The position numbers and the translations under genes are program-made. Positions 42,200 to 51,564 of a stretch of 64,000 nt of DNA are shown piece after piece. The stretch is from positions 80,595 through 144,594 of the forward strand of contig CBDFFZ010000032.1 of the NCBI GenBank assembly GCA_965246905.1. Direction: 5' to 3'. The stretch comes from UBA1952 sp965246905. Its GTDB lineage: Bacteria; Bacteroidota; Bacteroidia; Chitinophagales; Chitinophagaceae. Positions within the stretch are counted from its first letter, which is position 1; each line of letters starts with the position of its first letter. The notes beneath the pieces were generated by a model. It made no database searches. It had not been told where the DNA came from and was given only the letters and a program-made list of their open reading frames with translations.

Positions 42200-44230
42200 A
42201 TGAAATGCATTTTACTTTCACTATCCTTACTCGCCGGCCTGCCGGCCCTGGCGCAGGACCGCATGACACCTGAACTGCTTTGGAGCCTTAAGCGTGTAAG
42301 CGCAGACGGCCTGAGTGCTTCAGGAAAAACCCTGTACTATTCTGTAAAGCAGGTGGACTGGCGCACGGAGAAAAGCACCGTAAAGCACTACCGTATGCCG
42401 CTTGTGGGCGAAGAAGGCCGTGAAATGATGACCGGCGAAGGGATGAGCGTGGTGCAACGCGACGCCAATTCCTGGTATGCAACCGGCAGCGATAATAAGC
42501 TCTACCGTAGCGGCAATAGCGGCGAAAGCTGGAAATCCCTTGCTGTAGATGTGGATAGTGCCAACGATATCCGTATCTCTCCGGATGGCCGCTACGTTGC
42601 TTTCTCGAAAGAAGTTTCCATTCATAAAATGGATGGCACGGATCTTTATCCTGATCTGCCAAAAACTACCGCAAAAGTGTACCGCGACCTTAACTACCGC
42701 CACTGGGATACCTGGGAAGACGGCAAATATTCGCATATTTTCATTGCAGCGGTTGGTCGCGAAAGCGCAGCTATTGATATCATGGAAGGAGAGCCTTATG
42801 ACGCTCCGCAAAAGCCTTTCGGCGGCGCTGAGGACTTTGTCTGGGCTCCCGATAGCAAGGGGCTTGTGTATGTGTGTAAGAAAAAAGAAGGAAAGGAATA
42901 TGCGCAAAGCACCAATACCGATATTTATTTCTACGAGATCCAAACCCGCGAAACGGTAAACTGGAGCGCAGGAATGGAAGGTTATGATACCAATCCCACT
43001 TTCAGTCCGGATGGCAGTCGTATTGCCTGGATCAGCATGAAGCGCGATGGGTTTGAAAGCGATAAGACGGACATTATGGTTATGGATGTGGAGCACAGGC
43101 GCATGGCCAAGCTCAACCTTACCGCAGGCTGGGATGGCGCCGTCGGTGGCTTCGTTTGGGGCCGCAGTAATAAAAATATTTATTTCAATGCAGCCTGGCG
43201 CGGCACCGAGCAATTGTTTGAAGCACGCGTGCCCGCCAATCTGATGGTGCGCATGATGCCGGAGATTAACCAGATCACCAAAGGTCAGTTTGATGTGAAT
43301 GGCATTGTGGGCCAGGCAGCGAACGGCAATGTGATCGTTACCCGCACCGATTTTAACCGGGCTGCAGAAATCTTTTCGGTGAATACTGAAACCGGCAATC
43401 TGAAAATGATTACCCATGCAAATGATGAAACGTATGCCGGCATCACCCCGAGCGAAACAAAGCTGCGCATGGTAAAAACGTCCGACGGCCGGCAGGAAGG
43501 CGTTTGGGTCATCTATCCGCCCAACTTCGACCCGAAGAAAAAGTACCCGACCCTGCTATATTGCCAAGGCGGTCCGCAGAGTGCGCTGACTCAATTTTAC
43601 AGCGTGCGCTGGAACTTCCAGCTAATGGCAGCCAACGGTTATATTGTAGTGGCACCCAACCGCCGCGGCATGCCGGGCTGGGGCGTGAAATGGAATGAGG
43701 ATATTTCTAAAGACTGGGGCGGGCAGCCAATGCGCGATTATCTGGCAGCCATCGATGATATGGCTAAAGAAGATTATGTGGATACCAAGCGTTTGGGCTG
43801 CGTAGGTGCTTCTTATGGTGGCTACAGCGTATTTATGCTGGCGGGCATGCATGGCAACCGCTTTAAAACATTCATTGCCCATGATGGCCTTTTTGACCTC
43901 AAAAGCTGGTATGGCACAACCGAAGAGCTGTGGTTTGCCAATTGGGATATCGGCGGCAATTACTGGAGCAAAAATCCATCCAAAAGCTACGAGGCTTTTA
44001 ACCCGAGCAACTTCGTGGCTAAGTGGAACGCGCCAATTATGATCATACAGGGCGGGCTGGATTACCGGGTACCTATCGAGCAGGGGCTGGAAGCTTTTCA
44101 GGCAGCGCAATTGCGTGGCATCAAAAGCAAAATCTTATACCTGCCCAATGAAAACCACTGGGTGCTGCATCCGCAGAACGGCATTGCCTGGCAGCGCGAG
44201 TTTTTCGGCTGGCTGAAGGAAACGTTGTAG
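42200..44230 (+). CDS. Exported S9 family prolyl oligopeptidase-type peptidase
   Basis: A 676-residue serine peptidase (S9 family, dipeptidyl- or acylaminoacyl-peptidase type). The ATG at 42200 begins the signal peptide (MKCILLSLSLLAGLPALA); a further upstream ATG at 42173 would overlap the previous stop. The N-terminal beta-propeller (about 30-400) includes ISPDGRYVAFSK and FSPDGSRIAWIS. The C-terminal hydrolase has the nucleophile serine in GCVGASYGGYS, the aspartate in QGGLDYRVPIEQG and the histidine in NENHWVLHPQ. It acts in the periplasm on short peptides. It ends with a strong terminator at 44237-44266. Confidence 0.95.
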   Translation: MKCILLSLSLLAGLPALAQDRMTPELLWSLKRVSADGLSASGKTLYYSVKQVDWRTEKSTVKHYRMPLVGEEGREMMTGEGMSVVQRDANSWYATGSDNKLYRSGNSGESWKSLAVDVDSANDIRISPDGRYVAFSKEVSIHKMDGTDLYPDLPKTTAKVYRDLNYRHWDTWEDGKYSHIFIAAVGRESAAIDIMEGEPYDAPQKPFGGAEDFVWAPDSKGLVYVCKKKEGKEYAQSTNTDIYFYEIQTRETVNWSAGMEGYDTNPTFSPDGSRIAWISMKRDGFESDKTDIMVMDVEHRRMAKLNLTAGWDGAVGGFVWGRSNKNIYFNAAWRGTEQLFEARVPANLMVRMMPEINQITKGQFDVNGIVGQAANGNVIVTRTDFNRAAEIFSVNTETGNLKMITHANDETYAGITPSETKLRMVKTSDGRQEGVWVIYPPNFDPKKKYPTLLYCQGGPQSALTQFYSVRWNFQLMAANGYIVVAPNRRGMPGWGVKWNEDISKDWGGQPMRDYLAAIDDMAKEDYVDTKRLGCVGASYGGYSVFMLAGMHGNRFKTFIAHDGLFDLKSWYGTTEELWFANWDIGGNYWSKNPSKSYEAFNPSNFVAKWNAPIMIIQGGLDYRVPIEQGLEAFQAAQLRGIKSKILYLPNENHWVLHPQNGIAWQREFFGWLKETL

Positions 44231-44236
44231 CACACC

Positions 44237-44266
44237 GTATCCCACGCCTCTAAGGGCGTGGGATAC
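44237..44266. terminator. Terminator hairpin after the S9 peptidase
   Basis: A perfect 12-bp stem (GTATCCCACGCC and complement, loop TCTAAG) beginning 6 bases after the stop codon. Only a short T-run (ATTT) follows. The CCCACG..CGTGGG core resembles the palindrome at 38922-38941, so it may also be a dispersed repeat. Confidence 0.7.
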
Positions 44267-44335
44267 ATTTCACAGCTATAAGAATGCTCAGAGCCAAAGG
44301 AGCCATTAAGCACCGAAGCAAGATTAAGCTTTGGT

Positions 44336-44490
44336 GCCGGCCATCCATTCCAAGTCCCGCGAAGGGGCGGGAGCTTTCCATTCCTGTCCGGGCTATTTGA
44401 GCAGGTGGATTGCCATTGAGCTTTTCTTAGCAGCTGCATTTCTGAACGGTGATTTTTTTGATTCTAATGATTCTACAATTCCTGTAAGCT
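44336..44490. repeat. Composite dispersed repeat, plus orientation
   Basis: The left part matches the GC-rich repeat at 2079-2165. The right part (TTGAGC...CATTGAGCTTTTC...CTGAACGGTGATTTTTT...GATTCTAATGATT) is found again in inverted orientation at 60190-60337. Non-coding. Confidence 0.6.
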
Positions 44491-44879
44491 ATACAGTGCC
44501 GCAGGATCGGAACTTGCGCAGCCGTCCCGATCCACAAAAACGATCATAGTGCCTTACGTTGGCAGGGTGTAAAAATTTTTCGGCGTTTGCTGCTTATTCA
44601 TGATGTTATTTTTTTATAAGTTATGATTAGTGCGATTAGGATACCGCAAAGTTCAGCCTTATTCAATTATCGCACAGGACGTGGCTGTATTTCCGCCGTT
44701 ATCCTTATTCTACAGGAAGGCCATGATTTCCGATGCGCCAATTCTCTACCCCCCCCATTTCCCCACGTAAAACTTTTTCCAGTCCCGTTCAATTAGCATT
44801 CTTTTATACTAATTCAATTTCATTTCCAACCTCATTTTTGGTAATTTCGCGGCACTTCCAAAAACTAAATCACATAGCC

Positions 44880-47162
44880 ATGGCCTTTGATCTCGACCTT
44901 ATTCAACGCTTATATCAGCAGATGCCGGACAAAGTGGCGCAGGCCCGCAAATTGGTAGGCCGGCCGCTTACGCTCGCAGAAAAAATTCTGTATTCCCACA
45001 CGTTTGAAGCACCAATCCGCGCTTATGAGCGTGGCCGCGACTACGTAAATTTCTCGCCGGATCGTGTTGCTATGCAGGATGCCACCGCCCAGATGGCGCT
45101 GCTACAGTTCATGACAGCTGGCCGCGATAAGGTTGCGGTGCCAAGCACAGTACATTGCGACCACCTGATACAGGCAAAAACTGGTGCTGAGCAGGATCTG
45201 CACACTGCAAATGAAGTAAATAAAGAAGTATATACCTTTCTTGCATCGATCTCAAATAAATACGGTATTGGTTTTTGGAAACCCGGCGCAGGAATCATCC
45301 ACCAGGTGGTGCTGGAAAACTACGCCTTCCCCGGCGGCATGATGATCGGTACCGATAGCCATACGCCCAATGCCGGCGGCCTCGGCATGATAGCCATTGG
45401 GGTAGGCGGCGCCGATGCTGTGGACGTAATGGCAGGACTCGCCTGGGAGCTGAAAATGCCTAAGCTAATTGGCGTAAAGCTTACCGGTAAGCTGAGCGGC
45501 TGGGCCAGCGCAAAAGATATTATCCTTAAAGTAGCAGGGATCCTTACCGTAAAAGGAGGAACCGGGGCGGTTGTCGAGTATTTCGGCGAAGGCGCTAACA
45601 GCCTTAGCTGCACCGGCAAAGGCACTATTTGTAATATGGGCGCTGAAATCGGCGCTACCTGTTCGCTGTTTGAGTACGATGAAAAGATGGCTGCCTATTT
45701 GCGCGCTACTGACCGCGAACAAATTGCCACGGCGGCAAATGCCGTGAAAGATCATCTGCGCGCGGATGATGAGATCTACGCCAATCCGGAAGTATTTTAC
45801 GATCAGGTAATTGAGATCAATCTGGATGAACTGGAGCCTTATGTAAATGGGCCTTTCACACCGGATCTTGCTACGCCGATTAGTGAGCTTGGCAAAGCAG
45901 CCGCAGCGCACGGCTGGCCGGAAAAGGTTGAAGTTGCCCTTATTGGCTCCTGCACCAATTCTTCCTATGAAGATATTTCCCGCGCGGCTTTCATCGCTAA
46001 AAATGCAATGGAGAAAGGCCTTAAAGTATCATCGGAATATACGATTACACCAGGCTCCGAAATGGTTCGTTTTACCGTTGAGCGGGATGGGCTGCTGAAG
46101 ACGTTTGAAAAGCTAGGCGGCATAGTGCTGGCAAATGCCTGCGGGCCGTGTATTGGTCAGTGGGCGCGCCATATCGATGATCCGAAGCGCAAGAATACGA
46201 TCGTTACTTCCTTTAACCGGAATTTTGCCAAGCGCAATGACTCTTTTGCCGGTACTCATGCATTTGTTGCCTCCCCGGAAATCACTACTGCCCTTGCCAT
46301 TGCAGGCCGTTTATCTTTCAACCCACTTACGGATAAGCTTATTAATGATAAAGGGGAAGAAGTAATGCTCGACGAGCCAAAAGGCTTTGAGCTGCCTCCA
46401 CAAGGGTTTTCTGTCGATGATCCCGGCTACCAGGCACCTGCAAAGGATGGCAGCACTGTAGAGGTGATCGTTCACCCCATGAGCGACCGCCTGCAATTAT
46501 TGGAGCCGTTCAAGGCATGGGAAGGCACCGATCTCATGGGCCTGAAGCTGCTCATCAAAGCCTTCGGCAAATGCACGACAGACCATATATCCATGGCCGG
46601 CCCATGGTTGAAGTATCGGGGCCACCTCGATAATATATCTAATAATATGCTAATAGGTGCGCTGAATGCTTTTGGCCTTGAAACCAACAGGGTAAAAAAC
46701 GAGCTCTCCGGAGAGTATGGCGAAGTGCCTGCTGTTGCAAGAGTATATAAGGGTGCAGGTATGGGTAGTGTGGTTGTAGGTGATGAGAATTATGGCGAAG
46801 GCAGTAGCCGGGAGCATGCAGCAATGGAGCCGCGCCACCTTGGTGTAAGGGCAATTATTGTTAAGAGCTTTGCGCGCATTCACGAAACAAACCTTAAAAA
46901 GCAAGGAATGCTGGCTCTAACTTTTGATGACAAGGCGGACTATGACAAAATACTGGAAGATGATACAATGGACCTGACCGGGCTTACCGTAATGGAGCCC
47001 GGTAGCAAGATAACAATGGTACTGCACCATGCTGATGGCACAACTGAAAATGTTGCACTTAACCATACGTACAACCAGCAGCAAATTGGATGGTTTAAGG
47101 CAGGCGGGGCGCTGAACGTAATCCGCCAAGAAGCGGCGAAGAAAGTTGCTGCATCAGCCTGA
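44880..47162 (+). CDS. acn: Aconitate hydratase
   Basis: The TCA-cycle [4Fe-4S] enzyme that interconverts citrate and isocitrate. The 760-residue product begins MAFDLDLIQRLYQQMPDKV; the open frame reaches 44733, but the upstream 49 codons are not family-like. The iron-sulfur ligands are the cysteine in GSCTNSSYED and the two in ACGPCIGQW. Other family marks are IGTDSHTPNAGGLGM, RNFAKRNDSFAGTHAFVASPE and GDENYGEGSSREHAAMEPR. The length and order fit the mitochondrial-type aconitase rather than AcnB. A stem-loop with T-tract follows at 47181-47213. Confidence 0.97.
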   Translation: MAFDLDLIQRLYQQMPDKVAQARKLVGRPLTLAEKILYSHTFEAPIRAYERGRDYVNFSPDRVAMQDATAQMALLQFMTAGRDKVAVPSTVHCDHLIQAKTGAEQDLHTANEVNKEVYTFLASISNKYGIGFWKPGAGIIHQVVLENYAFPGGMMIGTDSHTPNAGGLGMIAIGVGGADAVDVMAGLAWELKMPKLIGVKLTGKLSGWASAKDIILKVAGILTVKGGTGAVVEYFGEGANSLSCTGKGTICNMGAEIGATCSLFEYDEKMAAYLRATDREQIATAANAVKDHLRADDEIYANPEVFYDQVIEINLDELEPYVNGPFTPDLATPISELGKAAAAHGWPEKVEVALIGSCTNSSYEDISRAAFIAKNAMEKGLKVSSEYTITPGSEMVRFTVERDGLLKTFEKLGGIVLANACGPCIGQWARHIDDPKRKNTIVTSFNRNFAKRNDSFAGTHAFVASPEITTALAIAGRLSFNPLTDKLINDKGEEVMLDEPKGFELPPQGFSVDDPGYQAPAKDGSTVEVIVHPMSDRLQLLEPFKAWEGTDLMGLKLLIKAFGKCTTDHISMAGPWLKYRGHLDNISNNMLIGALNAFGLETNRVKNELSGEYGEVPAVARVYKGAGMGSVVVGDENYGEGSSREHAAMEPRHLGVRAIIVKSFARIHETNLKKQGMLALTFDDKADYDKILEDDTMDLTGLTVMEPGSKITMVLHHADGTTENVALNHTYNQQQIGWFKAGGALNVIRQEAAKKVAASA

Positions 47163-47180
47163 GCCAGCTAAAATTTGTTA

Positions 47181-47213
47181 AGTGCCTGCAGCCATTCCTG
47201 CAGGCGCTTTTTT
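47181..47213 (+). terminator. Rho-independent terminator after acn
   Basis: Stem AGTGCCTGCAG / CTGCAGGCGCT (one G-T pair), loop of about 6, then six T residues. It begins 18 bases after the stop codon. Confidence 0.87.
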
Positions 47214-47318
47214 AATGTCGGATATTTATTTTATTTTAGATAAAATCAGACATAGTTACCCAACCTCTCGGGAAAGGCTATGGTCTTATCATTCAACAAT
47301 TAGTTTAATACTCCATAC

Positions 47319-47894
47319 TTGTCATTAGCCTTGGCATATACAGTACCTGGACAGACAACTGAACTGCAGGAGCTGATTCAGGGATGCATCCGTAACGAAC
47401 GGGCTGCACAGGAGAAGCTGTATCATCTTTTTTATCCGAGGATGATGGCAGTAGTGCGGCGGTATATAGACCATATGGAGCAGGCTGAGGAAGTGTTGAA
47501 CAATGGTTTTTTGAGAGCTTTCCAAAAGGTGCAGCAGTACACTTTTCAGGGAAGCTTTGAAGGATGGCTTCGTAAGATTGTCTTTCACGCAGTATCGGAT
47601 TATGTAAAGCAGCACGCGCGCTATAACCAGCATATTGTGCTTGCAGAGAAGGATGAATTTATACAGAAGGACCATGCAGATAAGCTCTACTACAACCAGC
47701 TATTAGCATTAGTACAGGCCTTACCGGATGCTACACGCACGGTTTTTAACCTGTATATAATGGAAGGACTGGCGCATAAGGAAATAGGAAAATTGCTGGG
47801 CATTAGTGAGGGTACCTCTAAATGGCACCTTAGCGAAGGCCGGCGACAGTTGAAGGAAAAGATTGAACGTCTTCAGCTGCATTATAAACAATAA
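47319..47894 (+). CDS. ECF-type RNA polymerase sigma factor, non-ATG start
   Basis: A sigma factor of about 190 residues. Region 2 (about 25-95) contains FYPRMMAVVRRYIDHMEQAEEVLNNGFLRAFQ and FEGWLRKIVFHAVSDYV. Region 4 (about 130-185) has LPDATRTVFNLYIMEGLAHKEIGKLLGISEGTSKWHLSEGRRQL, the helix-turn-helix for the -35 element. No ATG occurs before region 2; the frame opens after a stop at 47301-47303, so translation must begin at TTG 47319 (given), TTG 47331 or another rare start. This may keep levels low. The gene at 47909, 14 bases downstream, encodes a membrane-anchored protein, a likely regulator or target in the same unit. Confidence 0.9.
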   Translation: MSLALAYTVPGQTTELQELIQGCIRNERAAQEKLYHLFYPRMMAVVRRYIDHMEQAEEVLNNGFLRAFQKVQQYTFQGSFEGWLRKIVFHAVSDYVKQHARYNQHIVLAEKDEFIQKDHADKLYYNQLLALVQALPDATRTVFNLYIMEGLAHKEIGKLLGISEGTSKWHLSEGRRQLKEKIERLQLHYKQ

Positions 47895-47908
47895 AAATTT
47901 TATCCCAG

Positions 47909-49855
47909 ATGGATAAAAACCATATAAAGATTGATGACCTGGTGCGCAGCCGTTTAAGCGGCGCAGAAGAGCGTGAGCCTGCGGGAGCATGGCAAAACAT
48001 GAGGGAGCTCTTAGATAAAGAGATGCCGGTACGCGCAGCTGCCTTCGACTGGAGGAGAATGCTGGGCTATGCTTCTGTGTTGATTCTTGCTTCTTCCGTT
48101 ACCGTTGGCGGCTATAATTACTATCGCCATTCCGTTGCGCCTCATTCTGGTGTTACTATTGCTCCGGCCGCTACAATTCCATTTGCTGACTTTTCAAAAA
48201 GGAGTGCTTTATCTACACCAAACGTTGTTTCGGATGCGTTCGTGGCAACTAACAGTACACCTACGCATTCCTCGAAAAAATCAAATCGGGCAAACACCAT
48301 TAGCAGCTTACCGGCTAAGCATTCCGGGATCGCTAAACAAACAAGCATGGCAATGTTACAACAGCCTGCCAATAATGCTTCAGAGCCTGTCCTTGCCGCT
48401 AATAATGAAAACAGCCATAGCTCGCTTGCAAAAAAGGTGCAGGAATTTAAGCAGCCGGAGGTTGATTTTACAGGAAAAACTGGCACCGTTCAAAGTTCCA
48501 CATCTATTACTACAGATCAGGCAGCTAAAGCTAATCCTGCTACAAATACTGGTGGACCTGCTGTTGCAGGTGCAGATATGCGGGATCAGCGTGGCGTAGC
48601 ATCTCTGCCTGTGTCCGCTCAACGGGCATCTGCGCAAATTGCTGATAACAATATCCAACAAGCACCAATGCTTGCTTCTGCGGCAACCTTTAATAATCCT
48701 GGTACAATGCCTGCTTTAAAGGGAAATATTGCAGCCAGCAATGTGCGTAAGGATACCATCCGGCAGATTGAAATTGCCTACCATACGGAAAGAAATAACA
48801 GTTCCAGGGCCACTACTTACCGGAGAGATACCCTTTCTGTTACAAAAATTGTGGTTGACAGGCAGAAGCCGGAAGCGCTTGCAAGTGTGCAAAAACCAGC
48901 CACATCTGGCCCTCAGTTATCGCCAGCCCCTACAAAAACTACTGCTCTACGAAATTCAGAAGCAGCAATCGCTTCATCGGCGATGAATCCTGCTAATCCG
49001 GTACCTCAATCGGCCGCCAATGTTGCAGCCTCTGAAAACATCCAGCTTGTATCCTTATCAAAGTTTAAAGTTGCCAGCAGGTTCCGTAATATCTGGAATG
49101 CCGAGCGCTTCAGCTTTATGGTGCAGCAGGTTAAAGCAGATCTTTCTAAAGCGCAATTTTATGCCGGCATTACAGGTGGCATCAATGCATCGTTATTTGG
49201 CTCAAGCTCGCTTGCGGGCATCCAGGCCGGCATTACAGGTCTTCTTGCTTTTAATGATCGATGGAGTGTAGCAGGGGAGCTTAAATTTTATCAACGCTTC
49301 AATACCGGCGGCTCTATCAAAGACAACTATGTAACTGTTTCGGAAGCTGTGGCGGGCAACTATACCACAGTAAATGGTATGCCCTACCGGGAATGGACTT
49401 GGAAGCAGGACACTGTTTCGCATTCCTATAATTTCACTGCTATCCAGACATTGGAGCTTCCGGTGCTGCTGCGTCGCAACTTTGGGCGTTTTCTTGCAGA
49501 AGCAGGCCTCAATATGATGTATGCATTCGCGGTAAATACCGAAGAGATTGACAAGCCGAATGGTAATCCCGCTATGGTGTCGCGCCAGTTGCCGGCAGAT
49601 GCAACCAAAGAAAGCCTTAGTGGCAGCAAGCAGACTATAAAGCCGGGCGATTTTGGCTCCCGTTTCGGCATCGGCTATGCGCTCGGCGCAGGGTACCAGC
49701 TAACGCCTGCTTTTCAGATGAACCTGCGTATGGTGCAGTCTGTTTGGGATAATGCAAACTCTACTGGTGCTTCAAGGGTTTCTCAGAACCTTTATCAAAC
49801 GCCATCTTTGCAGATATCCGTGGGCTACCGTTTTAAGCAGGGTAAGGGAAAATAA
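47909..49855 (+). CDS. Membrane-anchored protein with C-terminal outer-membrane barrel-like domain
   Basis: A 648-residue protein. A cytoplasmic N-terminus of about 45 residues (KIDDLVRSRLSGAEEREPAGAWQNM) is followed by one membrane segment (about 51-67). A long low-complexity region rich in A, S, T, N, P and Q runs from about 70 to 405. A beta-rich C-terminal domain (about 412-648) has alternating hydrophobic strands with G and Y (FYAGITGGINASLFG ... WSVAGELKFYQRF ... LQISVGYRFKQ), like an outer-membrane barrel. Next to an ECF sigma factor, the short N-terminal part could act as an anti-sigma domain, making the protein a link between inner and outer membrane. This is inference; only the neighbourhood supports it. 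A terminator follows at 49881-49906. Confidence 0.85.
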   Translation: MDKNHIKIDDLVRSRLSGAEEREPAGAWQNMRELLDKEMPVRAAAFDWRRMLGYASVLILASSVTVGGYNYYRHSVAPHSGVTIAPAATIPFADFSKRSALSTPNVVSDAFVATNSTPTHSSKKSNRANTISSLPAKHSGIAKQTSMAMLQQPANNASEPVLAANNENSHSSLAKKVQEFKQPEVDFTGKTGTVQSSTSITTDQAAKANPATNTGGPAVAGADMRDQRGVASLPVSAQRASAQIADNNIQQAPMLASAATFNNPGTMPALKGNIAASNVRKDTIRQIEIAYHTERNNSSRATTYRRDTLSVTKIVVDRQKPEALASVQKPATSGPQLSPAPTKTTALRNSEAAIASSAMNPANPVPQSAANVAASENIQLVSLSKFKVASRFRNIWNAERFSFMVQQVKADLSKAQFYAGITGGINASLFGSSSLAGIQAGITGLLAFNDRWSVAGELKFYQRFNTGGSIKDNYVTVSEAVAGNYTTVNGMPYREWTWKQDTVSHSYNFTAIQTLELPVLLRRNFGRFLAEAGLNMMYAFAVNTEEIDKPNGNPAMVSRQLPADATKESLSGSKQTIKPGDFGSRFGIGYALGAGYQLTPAFQMNLRMVQSVWDNANSTGASRVSQNLYQTPSLQISVGYRFKQGKGK

Positions 49856-50299
49856 TACTATTACTCCATAAGTTTTTTGAAAGCAATCCGGAAGGGTTGC
49901 TTTTTTATTGCGAATTATGTAGCTAATGGTGCTCGTGCCTAATTCCGGATTGCTTTTATTTGATTAGGTACTCCTATCCTAAGATTCGGTAATATCTAAG
50001 TTTGAATATTGCCCCGCTCAATGTACTATTTTACCTGCTGTGGGATTCTTCATTGTGCAATCCGGCATTCGCCGGAAAGCTACATTCAGAATGACAAATT
50101 GTTGTGATTTAGGTTGTACACGGCCTCATCTTGCCCAAGTCATGGTGACGCCAGGAAGCATCCCACTACGACCTGTTTTCAAACGGAGACACTACCCCAG
50201 GTTCTACTTTTCTGCACTATGCAAAATACCTCACGCTAACATCATTGGGATAGATGCATCCTTAGTTTTATAACTGCATGATTGCACCGCTGCATATTA
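49856..50299. other. Intergenic region after the sigma factor unit
   Basis: About 440 bases between converging genes. Apart from the terminator at 49881-49906 nothing with convincing coding or repeat structure was found. Confidence 0.45.
49881..49906 (+). terminator. Rho-independent terminator of the sigma factor unit
   Basis: Stem AAGCAATCC / GGGTTGCTT (one G-T pair), loop GGAA, and a run of six T residues. It lies about 25 bases past the stop codon. Confidence 0.85.
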
Positions 50300-51085
50300 C
50301 TATTCAGCACCGGCAACATTCCCGGTAGCGGCAGCCTTCATTTCAGCAGTCATTTTCTTACCAAGATAAGCTTCAATACGCGCTTCAATGAGGTATAGGA
50401 GCGGCGTCAGGGCTACAGCCATCAGGCATTTATAGGAATAGCTGACGAGGCCCTGTGCAATTACACGCTGCCAGCCCCACACGCCACCAAACGCAATAAA
50501 CAGCACGATAAACGTATCTACCAATTGAGAAATGAGCGTAGAGCCGGTAGCGCGCAGCCACACCCATTTCTCGCCGGTAATCTTTTTAATACGATGAAAA
50601 ATATAAACGTCCAGCAATTGGCTCACAAAAAAGGCTACAATGCTGCCAATAATGATACGCATACTTTGCCCGAAGATGCTTTGGAAAGCGGCCTGCATAT
50701 CCGGCACTCCATTTTTCGCCTGGCTGCCTTTCCAAAAGAAATTATCTCCAGGCACTTTAATCGCTAGAAAGAACATAATGAATGCATAGCCGATGAGACC
50801 TATTGCGGTGTAAGAGATCCGGCGCACGGCCCTGGGGCCATAGTATTCATTTACAATGTCCGTCATTACAAACTCCAGCGGCCACAGCAGTACGCCGCAG
50901 GTTAGGGTATAGGTAAGCCCGGCCTGCCCAAGCAGCGTGAACGGGTGTACCTGCATTCCGAGCAGGCGCTCGAGCGAGAAAAGCTTGTTACCAATGCACT
51001 CTGCAATGAGCGCATTTGCTACAAAAAAAGAAGAAAGAAAGAGAAAGAGCCGCGTAGGCTTATCACTTAGAATACGATGGATCAT
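50300..51085 (-). CDS. Queuosine precursor transporter (VUT/YhhQ family)
   Basis: An inner-membrane importer of 7-deazaguanine bases used to make queuosine in tRNA. The 261-residue protein has six to seven membrane segments and the family hallmarks: a conserved N-terminal NALIAECIGNKLF, LWPLEFVMTDIVNEYYGPRAVRR, and RIIIGSIVAFFVSQLLDVYIFHRIKKITGEKWVWLRATGSTLISQLVDTFIVLFIAF. The QLLDVYIF and QLVDTFIV repeats are typical of this family. A queD-like gene and folE at 62-63 kb make precursors for the same pathway, so this bacterium may both make and import the base. The gene stands alone. Confidence 0.92.
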   Translation of the reverse strand: MIHRILSDKPTRLFLFLSSFFVANALIAECIGNKLFSLERLLGMQVHPFTLLGQAGLTYTLTCGVLLWPLEFVMTDIVNEYYGPRAVRRISYTAIGLIGYAFIMFFLAIKVPGDNFFWKGSQAKNGVPDMQAAFQSIFGQSMRIIIGSIVAFFVSQLLDVYIFHRIKKITGEKWVWLRATGSTLISQLVDTFIVLFIAFGGVWGWQRVIAQGLVSYSYKCLMAVALTPLLYLIEARIEAYLGKKMTAEMKAAATGNVAGAE

Positions 51086-51112
51086 GGGGCAAAGCTTGCA
51101 GCAAAGATATTT

Positions 51113-51412
51113 TTATCGCACAGGTGCTGTTGCATTGGCTTTCTGCTCCAGCCAGTCGTTCTGCTGCATGCTTCCAAGACGCATACGGACAGGCACCGGT
51201 AAAACTTTGTCTCCTTTCAACTCTTGCCTGCAAAAGAAGCCATAGCATTTTGTAGCAGCATTGGGCTCAAGCAATGGTGCCGGAGCGGCACGAAAGGTAG
51301 TGCCTGATGGCGGATGAACGAGATCGATGCGCACGGCACTTTGTGCATTTGATGCCACACAAGCACCACAAATAATGAGTCCTGCCAGCAAAATCATTCT
51401 CAGAAACAGCAT
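51113..51412 (-). CDS. Small secreted hypothetical protein
   Basis: A 99-residue protein with an N-terminal signal peptide (MLFLRMILLAGLIICGACVASNA) and a mature part of about 75 residues without recognised domain. Two cysteines in the mature part (CYGFFC) could form a disulphide. It is just upstream of the queuosine transporter gene (27 bases between them) on the same strand, so they may share a transcript. Function unknown. Confidence 0.65.
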   Translation of the reverse strand: MLFLRMILLAGLIICGACVASNAQSAVRIDLVHPPSGTTFRAAPAPLLEPNAATKCYGFFCRQELKGDKVLPVPVRMRLGSMQQNDWLEQKANATAPVR

Positions 51413-51490
51413 AGCATGAAGTTAGTCATTTTTATGGAAAGTTATTGATATACACCAATGAAACCCACTATTGCCGCAGCTTTATAAGTG

Positions 51491-51506
51491 TGGCACGGTT
51501 TTGATT
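51491..51506 (+). promoter_or_regulatory. Possible sigma-54-type promoter before a small gene
   Basis: A perfect -24 half (TGGCACG) is followed at the right distance by TTGAT, which lacks the usual GC of the -12 half. The following bases (TTAATATAGGCAGAG) resemble those after the promoter of gene C. It lies 58 bases upstream of the ATG at 51565. It could be a weakened sigma-54 promoter or chance. Confidence 0.35.
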
Positions 51507-51564
51507 TAATATAGGCAGAGACAAGAGCAACGACAAAAAGGATAGCCATTTAAAACAGCGGATC

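Larger units (their letters stand above)
44231..44879. other. Intergenic region between the S9 peptidase and aconitase genes
   Basis: About 650 bases without a gene. It contains the S9 terminator hairpin, a decayed GC-rich repeat (44336-44394), the dispersed AT-rich repeat (44395-44490) and, just before aconitase, a long pyrimidine-rich stretch (44740-44770). TAATTTCG at about 44842-44849 could be a weak -7 element for acn. Confidence 0.5.

Noticed and set aside
42320..43417. 365-codon minus-strand open frame opposite the S9 peptidase
   Set aside because: A shadow frame of a GC-richer gene; the plus frame has the complete peptidase.
44237..44266. Operator-like palindrome
   Set aside because: Its position 6 bases after a stop codon fits a terminator or 3' hairpin better.
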